The notes beneath the pieces were generated by a model that saw only the letters and a list, made by a program, of their open reading frames with translations, was not told the DNA's origin and ran no database searches. The position numbers and the translations under genes were made by a program. From NCBI GenBank assembly GCA_963704675.1, contig OY969928.1:744001-808000 (forward strand): a stretch of 64,000 nt of DNA. The letters are read 5' to 3'. Shown piece after piece: positions 35,167-43,313 of the stretch. This DNA comes from DASUVM01 sp963704675. Lineage in GTDB: Bacteria; Patescibacteriota; Saccharimonadia; Saccharimonadales; Saccharimonadaceae. How positions within the stretch are numbered: position 1 is the stretch's first letter; every line of letters starts with the position of its first letter.

Positions 35167-36543
35167 TTAAAACTGTGGGGTACTATAGGCATAGAACGCA
35201 ACTCCCTCATACCAATATCCTCCATACCGAATGGCGGAATCAATATCAGCTTGGCTCGCTGTCCATAGGTGCATGAAAGTTCTAGGGTTATAAAGCCGGT
35301 GTATACGAACGGCGCCTGGAGAGACGACATCGTTAGCGACGCCATAGAACGCAACTCCCTCATACCAATATCCTCCATACCGAATGGCGGAATCAATATC
35401 AGCTTGGCTCGCTGTCCATAGGTGCATGCGTGTTCTGGGGTTATATAGCCTATGGATACGTGTCATACCTGAATCATTTGGACGAGCCTGATAAAATGCA
35501 GCCCCCTCGTTGATTTCTCCTCTTGCATTGACGGCAATCTTAATCTCACAATCGTAACTTGTATAGAAGTGATTATATGTCCTTGTGTTATAAGTTCGTG
35601 ATATGGCGGATCGAGATACTTCATTACTCTGGCAACCACCTACAGTGCTTCCAAACCAGTCATTAAATATTCGCCAGAAATTGCGATTACCATAAGCGCC
35701 ACACATATCGCCGGATCCGTTCATATTATTTAAGGCCGATTGATTAGGTTGGTAAGGGGTGTAGTTGTATAAGGCGGCAGTCGCCAGATTCTGAATGTAG
35801 ACATCAGTTGCACCGCAGTACTCTATATCAGGCGAAGTACCAAACCTGCCATAATATCTGCCAGCCGCGTTATTATACGGGCCTGGATTGAAGTAAATGA
35901 TGTTATTCCGATATGGTTTATAGCGATATGCTGAAGGGTTGTTGGCATAATTTCTGAACTGCCGAGCCGCATTCATAACTTGATTGTAGAGACCATAGTA
36001 TTGTGAATCACATACAGCCGTATCGGGGCATCCATAGCCAGTCGCGGTTCGATACTGGTTGGGCCAAGGCCAGTCGTCGGCTATGAGAACCTGCTCTTTT
36101 TGAAGTAATGTGAGTAAAACTTTTGGATTAATACCATAACTATCACCGGCATGTTCAATAATTTGCGCGGCACTCCAACCACCCGGAACGGCTTGGCCGT
36201 TTAGGTTATTGACGTGGTTGGAAGGGTTTTCTACGTAATCTTTCAAGCAAATAAATGGAGGATGGTATCCTCGCGACGCACTATATTGGGCGCGTGTCGT
36301 ATTGCCACTATAGATCTTGGTACCAGAGGTATCGCATACAGGAACACGGGCATTTAAAAAGGCCTGAATGTCATTAGCTGACATCGCGTTATTGTTGTAA
36401 AAAATATCATCATCTATAATATACCCCGGTCGCCAATCAGCTGCCGTAACAGCAAGACCTTTCTTTGATATAGTCAAGAGTAGTGTGCCGCTAAGCAAGC
36501 AAAGAGCGAAAAAAAAGAGGAGCTTTTTAGTGAACCGTGACAT
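35167..36543 (-). CDS. Secreted lysozyme-like protein with DUF5648 repeats
   Basis: A 458-residue protein from ATG 36543. It has a signal/TM helix (about 6-27), a helical hydrolase-like domain (about 60-270) containing IIEHAGDSYGINPKVLLTLL, QKEQVLI, ATGYGCPDTAVCDSQYYG and ARQFRNYANN, as in actinobacterial secreted lysozyme-like proteins, and a C-terminal DUF5648-type region (about 330-455) with the repeated unit RIHRLYNPRT-MHLWTASQADID. Two units are encoded by a perfect 86-base DNA repeat with a 153-base period. Probably a surface-binding or wall-active protein. Its start overlaps the upstream gene by 17 bases. A longer frame to 36696 lies inside that gene and is unlikely. Confidence 0.78.
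   Translation of the reverse strand: MSRFTKKLLFFFALCLLSGTLLLTISKKGLAVTAADWRPGYIIDDDIFYNNNAMSANDIQAFLNARVPVCDTSGTKIYSGNTTRAQYSASRGYHPPFICLKDYVENPSNHVNNLNGQAVPGGWSAAQIIEHAGDSYGINPKVLLTLLQKEQVLIADDWPWPNQYRTATGYGCPDTAVCDSQYYGLYNQVMNAARQFRNYANNPSAYRYKPYRNNIIYFNPGPYNNAAGRYYGRFGTSPDIEYCGATDVYIQNLATAALYNYTPYQPNQSALNNMNGSGDMCGAYGNRNFWRIFNDWFGSTVGGCQSNEVSRSAISRTYNTRTYNHFYTSYDCEIKIAVNARGEINEGAAFYQARPNDSGMTRIHRLYNPRTRMHLWTASQADIDSAIRYGGYWYEGVAFYGVANDVVSPGAVRIHRLYNPRTFMHLWTASQADIDSAIRYGGYWYEGVAFYAYSTPQF
35190..35275 (-). repeat. 86-bp perfect direct repeat, copy 1
   Basis: Identical to 35343-35428 with a 153-base (51-codon) offset. It encodes part of a DUF5648 unit at the C-terminus of the secreted lysozyme-like protein. 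Confidence 0.93.
35343..35428 (-). repeat. 86-bp perfect direct repeat, copy 2
   Basis: Second copy of the 35190-35275 repeat. Identity at synonymous positions implies recent duplication or continuing conversion. Confidence 0.93.
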
Positions 36544-37078
36544 GTTGGTTTGTTTCCGCAAGTTTTGTTGAGCCATTGTATAGAGACACATTAAGCTGCC
36601 ATAAGCCAACAACCGAAAATTCAACTTCAGGTGCCGTAGCATTGCAGCTATTACCGCTGACCTGTACTTGCCTGACAACTGGCTTAGCATCTGCATGTGA
36701 GAATGTAAAAGTACAATTACTTGTAGAGGTATGACCAGTTACCGCAACAACGGTTGTAATCTGATGATTTTCTTGTGCATAGCTTGCCATAGTAACCGAG
36801 GCTTTACCGGGAGCGGGCGGTGGCGAAGCGTCATCTGTATTATTTTGAGAACTGGTTTTATCTGGATTTGAATCTGAGTTGGTTTGTTCGGGGTAGGTGG
36901 CCGGTTTCTTATCTTTAATATCTTTTGCTTCATCTGTGGTTTCAGGAGATGTTGTCGCATGATAAGTCTGTTTGGTGTAAAAATACACGGCAGTTGCAAC
37001 AGTGCTTAGAAGCACGATAAGTATGATAATGACCCATACTTTTTTTGATAGAAAGGACTTTTTATGTTTGATTTTCAT
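36527..37078 (-). CDS. Membrane-anchored protein with Ig-like C-terminal domain
   Basis: A 183-residue protein. A basic start (KIKHKKSFLSKK) and a single TM helix (about 13-34) are followed by a Pro/Asp/Ser/Lys-rich linker (40-95) and a C-terminal beta domain (100-183) with a Cys pair (SNCTFTF, GNSCNAT) and LWQLNVSLYNGSTK, which resembles an Ig/PKD-type sandwich. Upstream of and overlapping the secreted lysozyme-like gene, so the two are probably co-expressed and may work at the surface together. Family not identified. Confidence 0.75.
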   Translation of the reverse strand: MKIKHKKSFLSKKVWVIIILIVLLSTVATAVYFYTKQTYHATTSPETTDEAKDIKDKKPATYPEQTNSDSNPDKTSSQNNTDDASPPPAPGKASVTMASYAQENHQITTVVAVTGHTSTSNCTFTFSHADAKPVVRQVQVSGNSCNATAPEVEFSVVGLWQLNVSLYNGSTKLAETNQHVTVH

Positions 37079-37131
37079 AAAACTATATTAGCATAAAAAG
37101 AAAGAAGAGTACATGATATAATAAAATAAGC

Positions 37132-38625
37132 ATGAGAACTATTCCAACTCAAATGAACAAACAGTCAAAACAAATTTTTCCACTAATTCTATTGGCTATA
37201 GTAGTAGCGTTGTTGCAACCTATAATTATTGCCATATCCACGGTACATGCGGCTTCGGTTCCGTATTTTCCCCTTATAGGATCAGCGTATTTTACGAATG
37301 ATTTTAAAGCACCTCGGGCAAATGGACCACATCATGCAACTGACATTTTTGCGGCTAAAATGACGCCAATTATAGCGCCTGTTGCTGGAGTTTTGGAATA
37401 TGTTAATTCACCTCAGGCTACTTGGGGTTATAGCGTTGGTATAATTGACGGGGATGGAACGCACTACCACTTCATTCATATGAATAACGATACGCCTGGC
37501 ACTGATGATGGCCAAGGCGGAGAAATGCATGCCTATGCTCCTGATATGAAAACGGGCAATCGCGTTGAAAAAGGCCAGCTCTTAGGGTATGTAGGTGATT
37601 CTGGTAATGCCGAGAATACACCGCCTCATCTTCATTTTGAAATTTATAATGCACAAGATCAGCCTATTAATCCTTACGATCATTTAATCCGATGGGGGCA
37701 CGTATCAACGCCGAGTCTTTATCCTCCACTAAGTAAAGAATTATTACCCTTCTGGGTAGCCTACAGCGGCGGGCTTAACGTGGCAAAAGGAGATCTCGAT
37801 GGAGATGGTGAATCAGAAACTGCCGTCGTGGGTGGAGCCGGCGGACCGCCAGTAGTCAAAGCTTATGCCGATGACGATACACTCCTAGGTGAGTTTGCTG
37901 CTTATGACCCTGGTTTTCGTGGAGGTGGTGATATTGCACTGGGGGATGTAAATGGTGATGGTAAAGACGAATTTATCGTAGTTCCCGGCCCTGGCGGTGG
38001 ACCGTGGGTGCGTATTTTTAATACAAATGCTCAGCTTTTGGGCCAATTTGCCGCATATGATCCAGGCTTTCTTGGTGGCTTAAAAGTAACAGCAGGGGAT
38101 GTGAACGGTGATGGGGACGACGAGATTATCACTGGTCCTGGCCCGGGCGGTGGACCATGGGTGCGCGTGTTTAACGCCCAGGGTCAAGTTCTACATGAAT
38201 TTGCGGCTTATGCTCCAGGGTTCTTAGGAGGTATCGATGTAGCAACTGCCGACACAGTGGATTCAGTAGCAAAAGAGATTATTACGGGTCCTGATGCTGG
38301 TGGTGGACCATGGGTGCGAGTGTTCACGCAAGATGGCCAAAAAATTAAAGAGTTCCCTGTGTATGATCTCGGATATACCGGCGGTATACGGGTTAGTGGA
38401 GGAAACGTTAAATCTAATAGCCCGAAGGATGAGCTCATGACAATTCCTGCGACCTACGGCGAGTCTCGTGTCAGATTAATGGCTAATACAGGAGCAAATA
38501 TTGAAGATTACCCTTATCTTGAGAAATGGTGGAAAGGTTATTATGATGTTGCTGCTGGTAATGAATCAAGCAAGATAGTCACTGGTATAAATCGACGAGG
38601 TTCCATGCGAGATGGACCAAACTAA
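37132..38625 (+). CDS. Secreted M23 metallopeptidase with FG-GAP repeats
   Basis: A 497-residue protein with a signal helix (about 14-38, ending VHA). The LytM/M23 domain (about 50-185) carries the zinc ligands HHATD (HxxxD), HYHFIHM and HLHF (HxH). At about 215-470 there are four or more FG-GAP-type calcium-binding repeats (GDVNGDGKDEFIV, GPGGGPWVRIFN). It would cleave peptide cross-links in peptidoglycan, with the propeller as a binding module. An extended -10 TGA-TATAAT (37117-37122) lies 9 bases before the ATG; an internal ATG at 37153 is an alternative. Divergent from 36527. Confidence 0.88.
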   Translation: MRTIPTQMNKQSKQIFPLILLAIVVALLQPIIIAISTVHAASVPYFPLIGSAYFTNDFKAPRANGPHHATDIFAAKMTPIIAPVAGVLEYVNSPQATWGYSVGIIDGDGTHYHFIHMNNDTPGTDDGQGGEMHAYAPDMKTGNRVEKGQLLGYVGDSGNAENTPPHLHFEIYNAQDQPINPYDHLIRWGHVSTPSLYPPLSKELLPFWVAYSGGLNVAKGDLDGDGESETAVVGGAGGPPVVKAYADDDTLLGEFAAYDPGFRGGGDIALGDVNGDGKDEFIVVPGPGGGPWVRIFNTNAQLLGQFAAYDPGFLGGLKVTAGDVNGDGDDEIITGPGPGGGPWVRVFNAQGQVLHEFAAYAPGFLGGIDVATADTVDSVAKEIITGPDAGGGPWVRVFTQDGQKIKEFPVYDLGYTGGIRVSGGNVKSNSPKDELMTIPATYGESRVRLMANTGANIEDYPYLEKWWKGYYDVAAGNESSKIVTGINRRGSMRDGPN

Positions 38626-38655
38626 ACTAAGCTTTAAGGCAGCTTGAAATAATGA

Positions 38656-39519
38656 TTAATCTTCAAGCAAGCGAATAAGATACCGGCCGTAGCCACTTTT
38701 TTTAAGCGGTTCGGCGAGGGCTGCGAGCTTTTCATCGCTAATTAAACCCTCGCGCCAAGCGACTTCTTCGATGCAGCCGAGTTTCAAGCTAGTGCGATCT
38801 TCCATAATTTGCACAAAATTACTGGCGTCCATCATGCTGGCGAAGGTGCCGGTATCTAACCAGGCACTGCCCCGGTCAAGTACTTCAACCTTAAGTTTAC
38901 CGCGCTTGAGATAGGCATCCATAACGCTGGGGATTTCTAATTCTCCACGAGCGCTTGGTTTGACGTTTTTTGCGATTTCAACGACATCGTTATCAAAGAA
39001 GTAAAGACCAACTAAGGCATAACTCGACTTCGGGTTCACCGGCTTTTCTTCAACCGAAATTGCTTGCATGTCTTTATCGAATTCAACAATACCATAGCGC
39101 TCAGGGTCGGCTACCTGATAGGCAAATACAGTGCCGCCATCAACATCATTATGACGCGATAAAGCCTGTCCAAGTTCGCTACCGTGAAAGATATTATCGC
39201 CCAAGACCATAGCAACTTTATCGTTACCGATAAAGTTTTCACCAACAATGTAAGCATCTGCAAGACCACGCGGTAATTCCTGAATAGTATATTCAAGGCT
39301 AATACCCCACTGAGAGCCATCGCCAAGCAGGCGCTTGAACTGATCTTGATCGTGCGGGGTGGTAATTATCAGTATTTCATTAATGCCTGCACCAATGAGG
39401 GTAGAAAGCGGATAGTAGATCATTGGTTTGTCATAGATCGGCATTAACTGTTTAGAAATACCTTTTGTAATGGGATATAAACGGGTTCCTGATCCACCCG
39501 CCAAAATTATGCCTTTCAT
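38656..39519 (-). CDS. rmlA: Glucose-1-phosphate thymidylyltransferase
   Basis: A 287-residue enzyme from ATG 39519. It has the nucleotidyltransferase signature GGSGTRLYPITKGISKQ, DKPMIYYPLS, LGDNIFHG and the EEKPVNPKSSYA segment. It makes dTDP-glucose from glucose-1-phosphate and dTTP, the first step to dTDP-rhamnose. GGAG lies upstream. It is separated from rmlCD and rmlB by unrelated genes, so the rhamnose pathway is complete in the window but not one operon. Confidence 0.95.
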   Translation of the reverse strand: MKGIILAGGSGTRLYPITKGISKQLMPIYDKPMIYYPLSTLIGAGINEILIITTPHDQDQFKRLLGDGSQWGISLEYTIQELPRGLADAYIVGENFIGNDKVAMVLGDNIFHGSELGQALSRHNDVDGGTVFAYQVADPERYGIVEFDKDMQAISVEEKPVNPKSSYALVGLYFFDNDVVEIAKNVKPSARGELEIPSVMDAYLKRGKLKVEVLDRGSAWLDTGTFASMMDASNFVQIMEDRTSLKLGCIEEVAWREGLISDEKLAALAEPLKKSGYGRYLIRLLED

Positions 39520-39647
39520 ACTCACTGTCTCCTCGCATAAGCTTAATTATGGAAATCAAAATAACGGCTTTATAGTCAAACCTATACGGTTATTCTAACA
39601 CGATAATATCGACAGAGTAGAACCAACTTAAGAGTGAAACCCCTAAA

Positions 39648-40358
39648 CTAATTAATATGAACAGATTGAGCGAGTTTGTTAATGTCGGATTCAAATTTTC
39701 TAAAATCACCGACTCCAGGAAGATCAGGAGTGGTGTCGTACGTTCGGGCGGTAATGTATACAATGCGACCCTCGCTCGCGATAGCATAATGCACTTCTTC
39801 ATACTCGTTATTGATAACTTTTCTAAAGTATGTGCTGTAGCCATTAATTTTGGCGTTGGATTCTTGATCCTTTTCTGTCAGAAGCCCAATGCCACCTGCC
39901 GGGTTGCCGGCGTCATTAGCAAGCCATTCCTGTGGCGAGAGGTTTTTTTCGTTTTTATATACACTGACATTGATAGTGAAATATTCAGTTCCACCTCCAT
40001 AGATTGTTCGAAACTTCTCACCAGGAATTAAACGCATGGCATCAATAAGGGCTCCACTCAGAGTGGGTTTAAATGTTTCATCTTTTGTCCAGGTGGAAGA
40101 AGCTTTTAATGAAACTTTATTATTGTCGAGGGTAAAAGTTTGAGTTTCATTCTGATTATTCGGTCGGTTCTCGCCCCTCAATGTACTATTTTCGTCACTA
40201 AGAGATCGAATTTTTGAATCTTTGTTTAATGCATCTGACCTAAGTTTTTGATTTTCAAGGAACAGGTAAATGCCTAGACCAAAAGCACCAAGTAGTAACG
40301 CAATCATCACGATAAAGAGAATTAACTGAGATTTCTTCTTGTTCGGAGCTTCTTGCAT
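39648..40358 (-). CDS. Membrane-anchored protein with short coiled coil, unknown
   Basis: A 236-residue protein. A basic N-terminus and TM helix (about 10-32) are followed by a short coiled coil (33-62, LRSDALNKDSKIRSLSDENS) and a globular extracytoplasmic domain (about 72-236) with EYFTINVSVYKNEKNLSPQE and IVYITARTYDTTPD; the pattern is like PsbP/DUF-type lipoprotein domains. Shine-Dalgarno AAGGAA upstream. Family not identified. About 130 bases without a gene separate it from rmlA; I see nothing there. Confidence 0.72.
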   Translation of the reverse strand: MQEAPNKKKSQLILFIVMIALLLGAFGLGIYLFLENQKLRSDALNKDSKIRSLSDENSTLRGENRPNNQNETQTFTLDNNKVSLKASSTWTKDETFKPTLSGALIDAMRLIPGEKFRTIYGGGTEYFTINVSVYKNEKNLSPQEWLANDAGNPAGGIGLLTEKDQESNAKINGYSTYFRKVINNEYEEVHYAIASEGRIVYITARTYDTTPDLPGVGDFRKFESDINKLAQSVHIN

Positions 40359-40442
40359 GAGTGATTCCTTTTGTGTTTTAAACTTATTATCTATAGCATA
40401 CTAAAATTATACTTTTTGAAATAGAGCTCTAAGGAGACTATG

Positions 40443-41028
40443 CCATAACAACAAGTAAACAGGAAGACGACGAGACAACAATAGCTCCGGTTTATTCGCC
40501 AGAAGAAGACACGCCATTACTACCAGGCTGAAGCAGATTACTTGCTTGATCGTAGTTACTACCATTCCATTTTAGAGAGTGAGCTTATCCAACCCCAGTC
40601 TTGTGTTTTGCAAGGATAAACTCAACAACGGCGTAAAGAGGAGAAAACGCTTAAAAGTTACATCCTCAAAGTCTTGGATCCGACATACCACGCTGCCGTA
40701 TTTAAGAAGTGATCAGGCTATGTGAAGTATTTAGATGATGAGGAGCGGCCACCACGTATTCGGTTTACAACGAGAGAAATTAAAGCAGTTCGGTGTGTTG
40801 GCGAACGCGATTTGGGAGGAGGCGTGAGTCACCATACAGCTCCACATTTGCGGAGCATGCGTGGAGTCCCTGTTTCCTAGAGGGGAACAGGTAGACATTA
40901 ACTTAGATAAGGATATCGACCCGTCTAATCAAGTACTGAGTGCTGTCGAGGAGTATAGAGGTAAAGTACAAAAGAGCTTGCAATTTACGGTGAACTATGA
41001 TATAGTATGCTCATACTTTGAAAATTAA
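40443..41028 (+). pseudogene. Decayed gene of unknown family
   Basis: Coding-like sequence broken by in-frame stops and at least two frame changes. Pieces read TTSKQEDDETTIAPVYSPEE, TGA, EADYLLDRSYYHSILESELI, TAA, KTLKSYILKVLDPTYHAA, TGA, YVKYLDDEERPPRIRFTTRE; after a shift they read DINLDKDIDPSNQVLSAVEE and SLQFTVNYDIVCSYFEN, stop. TAA and TAG are among the stops, so TGA recoding does not rescue it. Codon use matches the native background, unlike the next gene. I cannot name the ancestor. It may mark a site of insertion or decay between rmlA and rmlCD. Confidence 0.6.
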
Positions 41029-41047
41029 CCCCGAGAGAGGTAATGCC

Positions 41048-41701
41048 GTGAACACCGTTCGCGTTTCCGTTTCGTCCTACCGTGTGACCAACAAGGTGCT
41101 CGGCACGATCGAGCCGTCCGGCAAGTACCAGCAGGCACTCATCGACCCCAACGTCGTCTTGCCGATGCTCCTCCACATGATCGGCATGCGCGCCAACGTG
41201 GGCGTCCGGATCGAGGAGCTCAGCGAGCATCGCGTCGCGGTGACGTACGAGAACGGCCTGACCCACATGATGCCGGACTTCCCGACGCCGGATGGTGGCT
41301 GGAGCCACGAGTACGACTGGCTCTACATCATCGAGTCGGACTCGGCACAGGAGGTCAACCCGCTCCACTCCATCATCGACATGCTGCTCGCCATGTGCAA
41401 CACCTACCCCGACATCTGCTCGACCGCGATGCTCGTGGAGGTGATGAAGCGTGTCGGCGACAACTCCTGGGAGATCGCGAACCTTCGTGCTGCCCTGGAG
41501 TACTACGCCGCCCCGCACGCCTGGCGTGAGGGCACGCTGGTGAGCGACTACGCCGAGGAGATCATGCAGGGCCAGCCCTGGCTGATCGCCTCCAACGCGC
41601 TCCAGAACCGCAAGGTTCTCACCCTGCCCGAGGCCGTCCAGAAGACGATCGACAAGCGGGGCACGGTGCCCGAGTTCATCGGTCGCCTCAGCCGGGTGTG
41701 A
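41048..41701 (+). CDS. GC-rich gene of foreign appearance, unknown product
   Basis: A 217-residue protein from GTG 41048 behind GAGAGG (ATG 41043 would stop at once). Codon use is unlike the neighbours: 25 of the first 30 codons after the start end in G or C, as in high-GC Actinobacteria. The protein is soluble with no signal peptide; it has mixed alpha-beta character, segments VTYENGLTHMMPDFPTPDGG and DICSTAMLVEVMKRVGDNSW, and a Pro/Gly-rich centre. I do not recognise a family. Upstream, TTGCAA and TATAGT-like sequences in AT-rich native DNA offer a promoter, and a strong hairpin closes it at 41712. A self-contained acquired cassette is the simplest reading. Confidence 0.78.
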   Translation: MNTVRVSVSSYRVTNKVLGTIEPSGKYQQALIDPNVVLPMLLHMIGMRANVGVRIEELSEHRVAVTYENGLTHMMPDFPTPDGGWSHEYDWLYIIESDSAQEVNPLHSIIDMLLAMCNTYPDICSTAMLVEVMKRVGDNSWEIANLRAALEYYAAPHAWREGTLVSDYAEEIMQGQPWLIASNALQNRKVLTLPEAVQKTIDKRGTVPEFIGRLSRV

Positions 41702-41711
41702 TTTCAAGGCA

Positions 41712-41744
41712 ATAGCCCCGTTCCAGTTTCTGGAGCGGGGCTAT
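41712..41744 (+). terminator. Hairpin terminator of the GC-rich cassette
   Basis: A 15-bp stem (41712-41726 with 41730-41744, one G-T mismatch pair) with loop TTT, GC-rich in the middle. The following bases GTCAATTGTTTAT give only a weak U-tract. Confidence 0.7.
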
Positions 41745-41758
41745 GTCAATTGTTTATC

Positions 41759-41821
41759 CTATTCTTTTGGAACTGGCTGTGCGGCGCGTTCGATGAGTTT
41801 CTGGAAGAGTTTTTTGGACAT
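41759..41821 (-). CDS. 20-codon ORF directly after rmlCD
   Basis: An ATG 6 bases after the rmlCD stop opens a 20-codon frame (MSKKLFQKLIERAAQPVPKE). It has lysine/leucine-rich amphipathic character and no own Shine-Dalgarno. It could be a coupled micropeptide, the rest of a longer gene cut by the GC-rich cassette, or chance. Confidence 0.25.
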   Translation of the reverse strand: MSKKLFQKLIERAAQPVPKE

Positions 41822-41827
41822 ATGTTT

Positions 41828-43237
41828 TTAAACGGCTAAATATTCTTTTAAGCAATCGCGCCAGTCACGCAGAATAAAACCCGTCGCTTTTATCTTATCG
41901 AGGCTCAGCATACTTTGCGGAGGGCGTGGTGCGATTCCTTGCTTATCTTTGTAGTACTCTTCTGTAGTAACAGGGGTGACATCATCTGCCGGTTTGTCTG
42001 ATAGCTCATACACTTTTTTTGCAACATCTGCCCATGTGCTTGCAGGGCCATCGTTTGAAAGATTATAGATGCCATAAGGAGCATTTGAATCAAGCAGGTG
42101 CTTCACAGCTGCGGCGATATCATTGGCGAAGGTTAGCCGACCGACTTGATCATCAACGACGCTTGGTTTAATGCCTTTTTCGGCGAGACTTTGCATGGTA
42201 CGCACAAAGTTTTTGCCTTCACCAATCACCCAACTAACGCGAAGCACATAATATTTTGGTGTCACGGTTACCGCGATTACACCAGCGGCTTTGCTGGCGG
42301 CATAGGCACTGAGTGGTGAAGGTGTTTCATCTTCGACATGGGGCGTCTTGGTACCATCAAATTCATAGTCTGTACCAAAATGCATCAGCGTTAAGTTGTA
42401 TTCGGCTGCCACTTTTGCCATAAGCTTTGGGGCAATGGCATTTACTTTCCAGCAATTCTCGCGATCTGTTTCAGCGGCGTCGACGGCGTTATAAGCGGCG
42501 GTATTAATAATTGCTTGATAATCGCGCCAGTGCCGGCTTTCATAGGCAGCTGGGTCACTAATATCAAATTCTTCACGAGTGACGAACTCGGCACCAGGCA
42601 ATACCCCCCGAAGTGCTCTGCCAACTTGGCCGTTTGCACCAGTAACAAGAATCTTCTTTGGCTTAACTGGTGTAATGTCTTTGAGCATAGGGTGATTTTT
42701 GTCTTTTTCAGACCATTCCCAGTCTGACGGTGGAATCGGCCATTCAATATTAAGATTTGGGTCGGTGGCGTTCACAAAAGTATACTTTGCATCTGGATAC
42801 CAATGATCGTTCACGAGATAGGAGTAAACTGTATTATCTTCAAGTGTGAGATAAGAGTTGGCGATGCCGGCTGGCACAAAAATAGCCTTTGTTGGGTCAA
42901 TTTCAGCAGTAAATAATTGACCATACGTTTTACTGTCTTCACGCACGTCAACCCATGCACCAAAAAAACGACCGCTGCCAACAGATATAAACTTGTCCCA
43001 TGGTTCAGCGTGAATGCCGCGCATTGTGCCACGCTTGCCGTTAAATGAAAAATTATTCTGAACAGGACCAAAATCAGGTAGGCCAATAGCAAGCATCTTT
43101 TCGCGCTGCCAATTTTCTTTGAACCAGCCGCGATTATCACCTAAAACAGTAAGGTCATAAATAATCAGGCCTTGAATAATTGTTTCGTGTTGTTTTAAAG
43201 ATTTATTAAATTCAAACGGTTGCGGTGATGTGTCCAT
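41828..43237 (-). CDS. rmlCD: Fused dTDP-4-dehydrorhamnose 3,5-epimerase / reductase
   Basis: A 469-residue fusion. Residues 1-185 are RmlC (cupin): NFSFNGKRGTMRGIHAEPWD holds the catalytic His, followed by FGAWVDVRED and IFVPAGIANSYL. Residues 192-469 are RmlD: KILVTGANGQVGRALRGVLP, the NTAAYNAVDAAE segment, HFGTDYEFDG, and YAASKAAG in the YxxxK position. Together they convert dTDP-4-keto-6-deoxyglucose to dTDP-L-rhamnose. In most bacteria these are separate proteins; fusions occur in CPR and some Actinobacteria. Extended -10 TGT-TATAAT (43246-43251, minus) is 8 bases before the ATG with no Shine-Dalgarno. Confidence 0.93.
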   Translation of the reverse strand: MDTSPQPFEFNKSLKQHETIIQGLIIYDLTVLGDNRGWFKENWQREKMLAIGLPDFGPVQNNFSFNGKRGTMRGIHAEPWDKFISVGSGRFFGAWVDVREDSKTYGQLFTAEIDPTKAIFVPAGIANSYLTLEDNTVYSYLVNDHWYPDAKYTFVNATDPNLNIEWPIPPSDWEWSEKDKNHPMLKDITPVKPKKILVTGANGQVGRALRGVLPGAEFVTREEFDISDPAAYESRHWRDYQAIINTAAYNAVDAAETDRENCWKVNAIAPKLMAKVAAEYNLTLMHFGTDYEFDGTKTPHVEDETPSPLSAYAASKAAGVIAVTVTPKYYVLRVSWVIGEGKNFVRTMQSLAEKGIKPSVVDDQVGRLTFANDIAAAVKHLLDSNAPYGIYNLSNDGPASTWADVAKKVYELSDKPADDVTPVTTEEYYKDKQGIAPRPPQSMLSLDKIKATGFILRDWRDCLKEYLAV

Positions 43238-43313
43238 TGATATAAATTATAACACCTTTCCTGGAGATGATAGATGGATTTACAACATGGAAGTATTATG
43301 CTATTATATACTT

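Noticed and set aside
35167..36696. Longer start of the lysozyme-like protein at 36696
   Set aside because: The extra 51 residues lie wholly inside the overlapping 36527 gene; the signal peptide begins at 36543.
40443..41028. TGA read as glycine or tryptophan to rescue the broken gene
   Set aside because: TAA and TAG also interrupt it, and TGA serves as a normal stop in rnpA and other intact genes.
40985..41707. 240-codon minus-strand ORF opposite the GC-rich cassette
   Set aside because: High-GC genes create long antisense frames; the product is His/Asp/Arg/Val-rich and has no Shine-Dalgarno. The plus-strand frame has the right GC third-position bias, a Shine-Dalgarno and a terminator.
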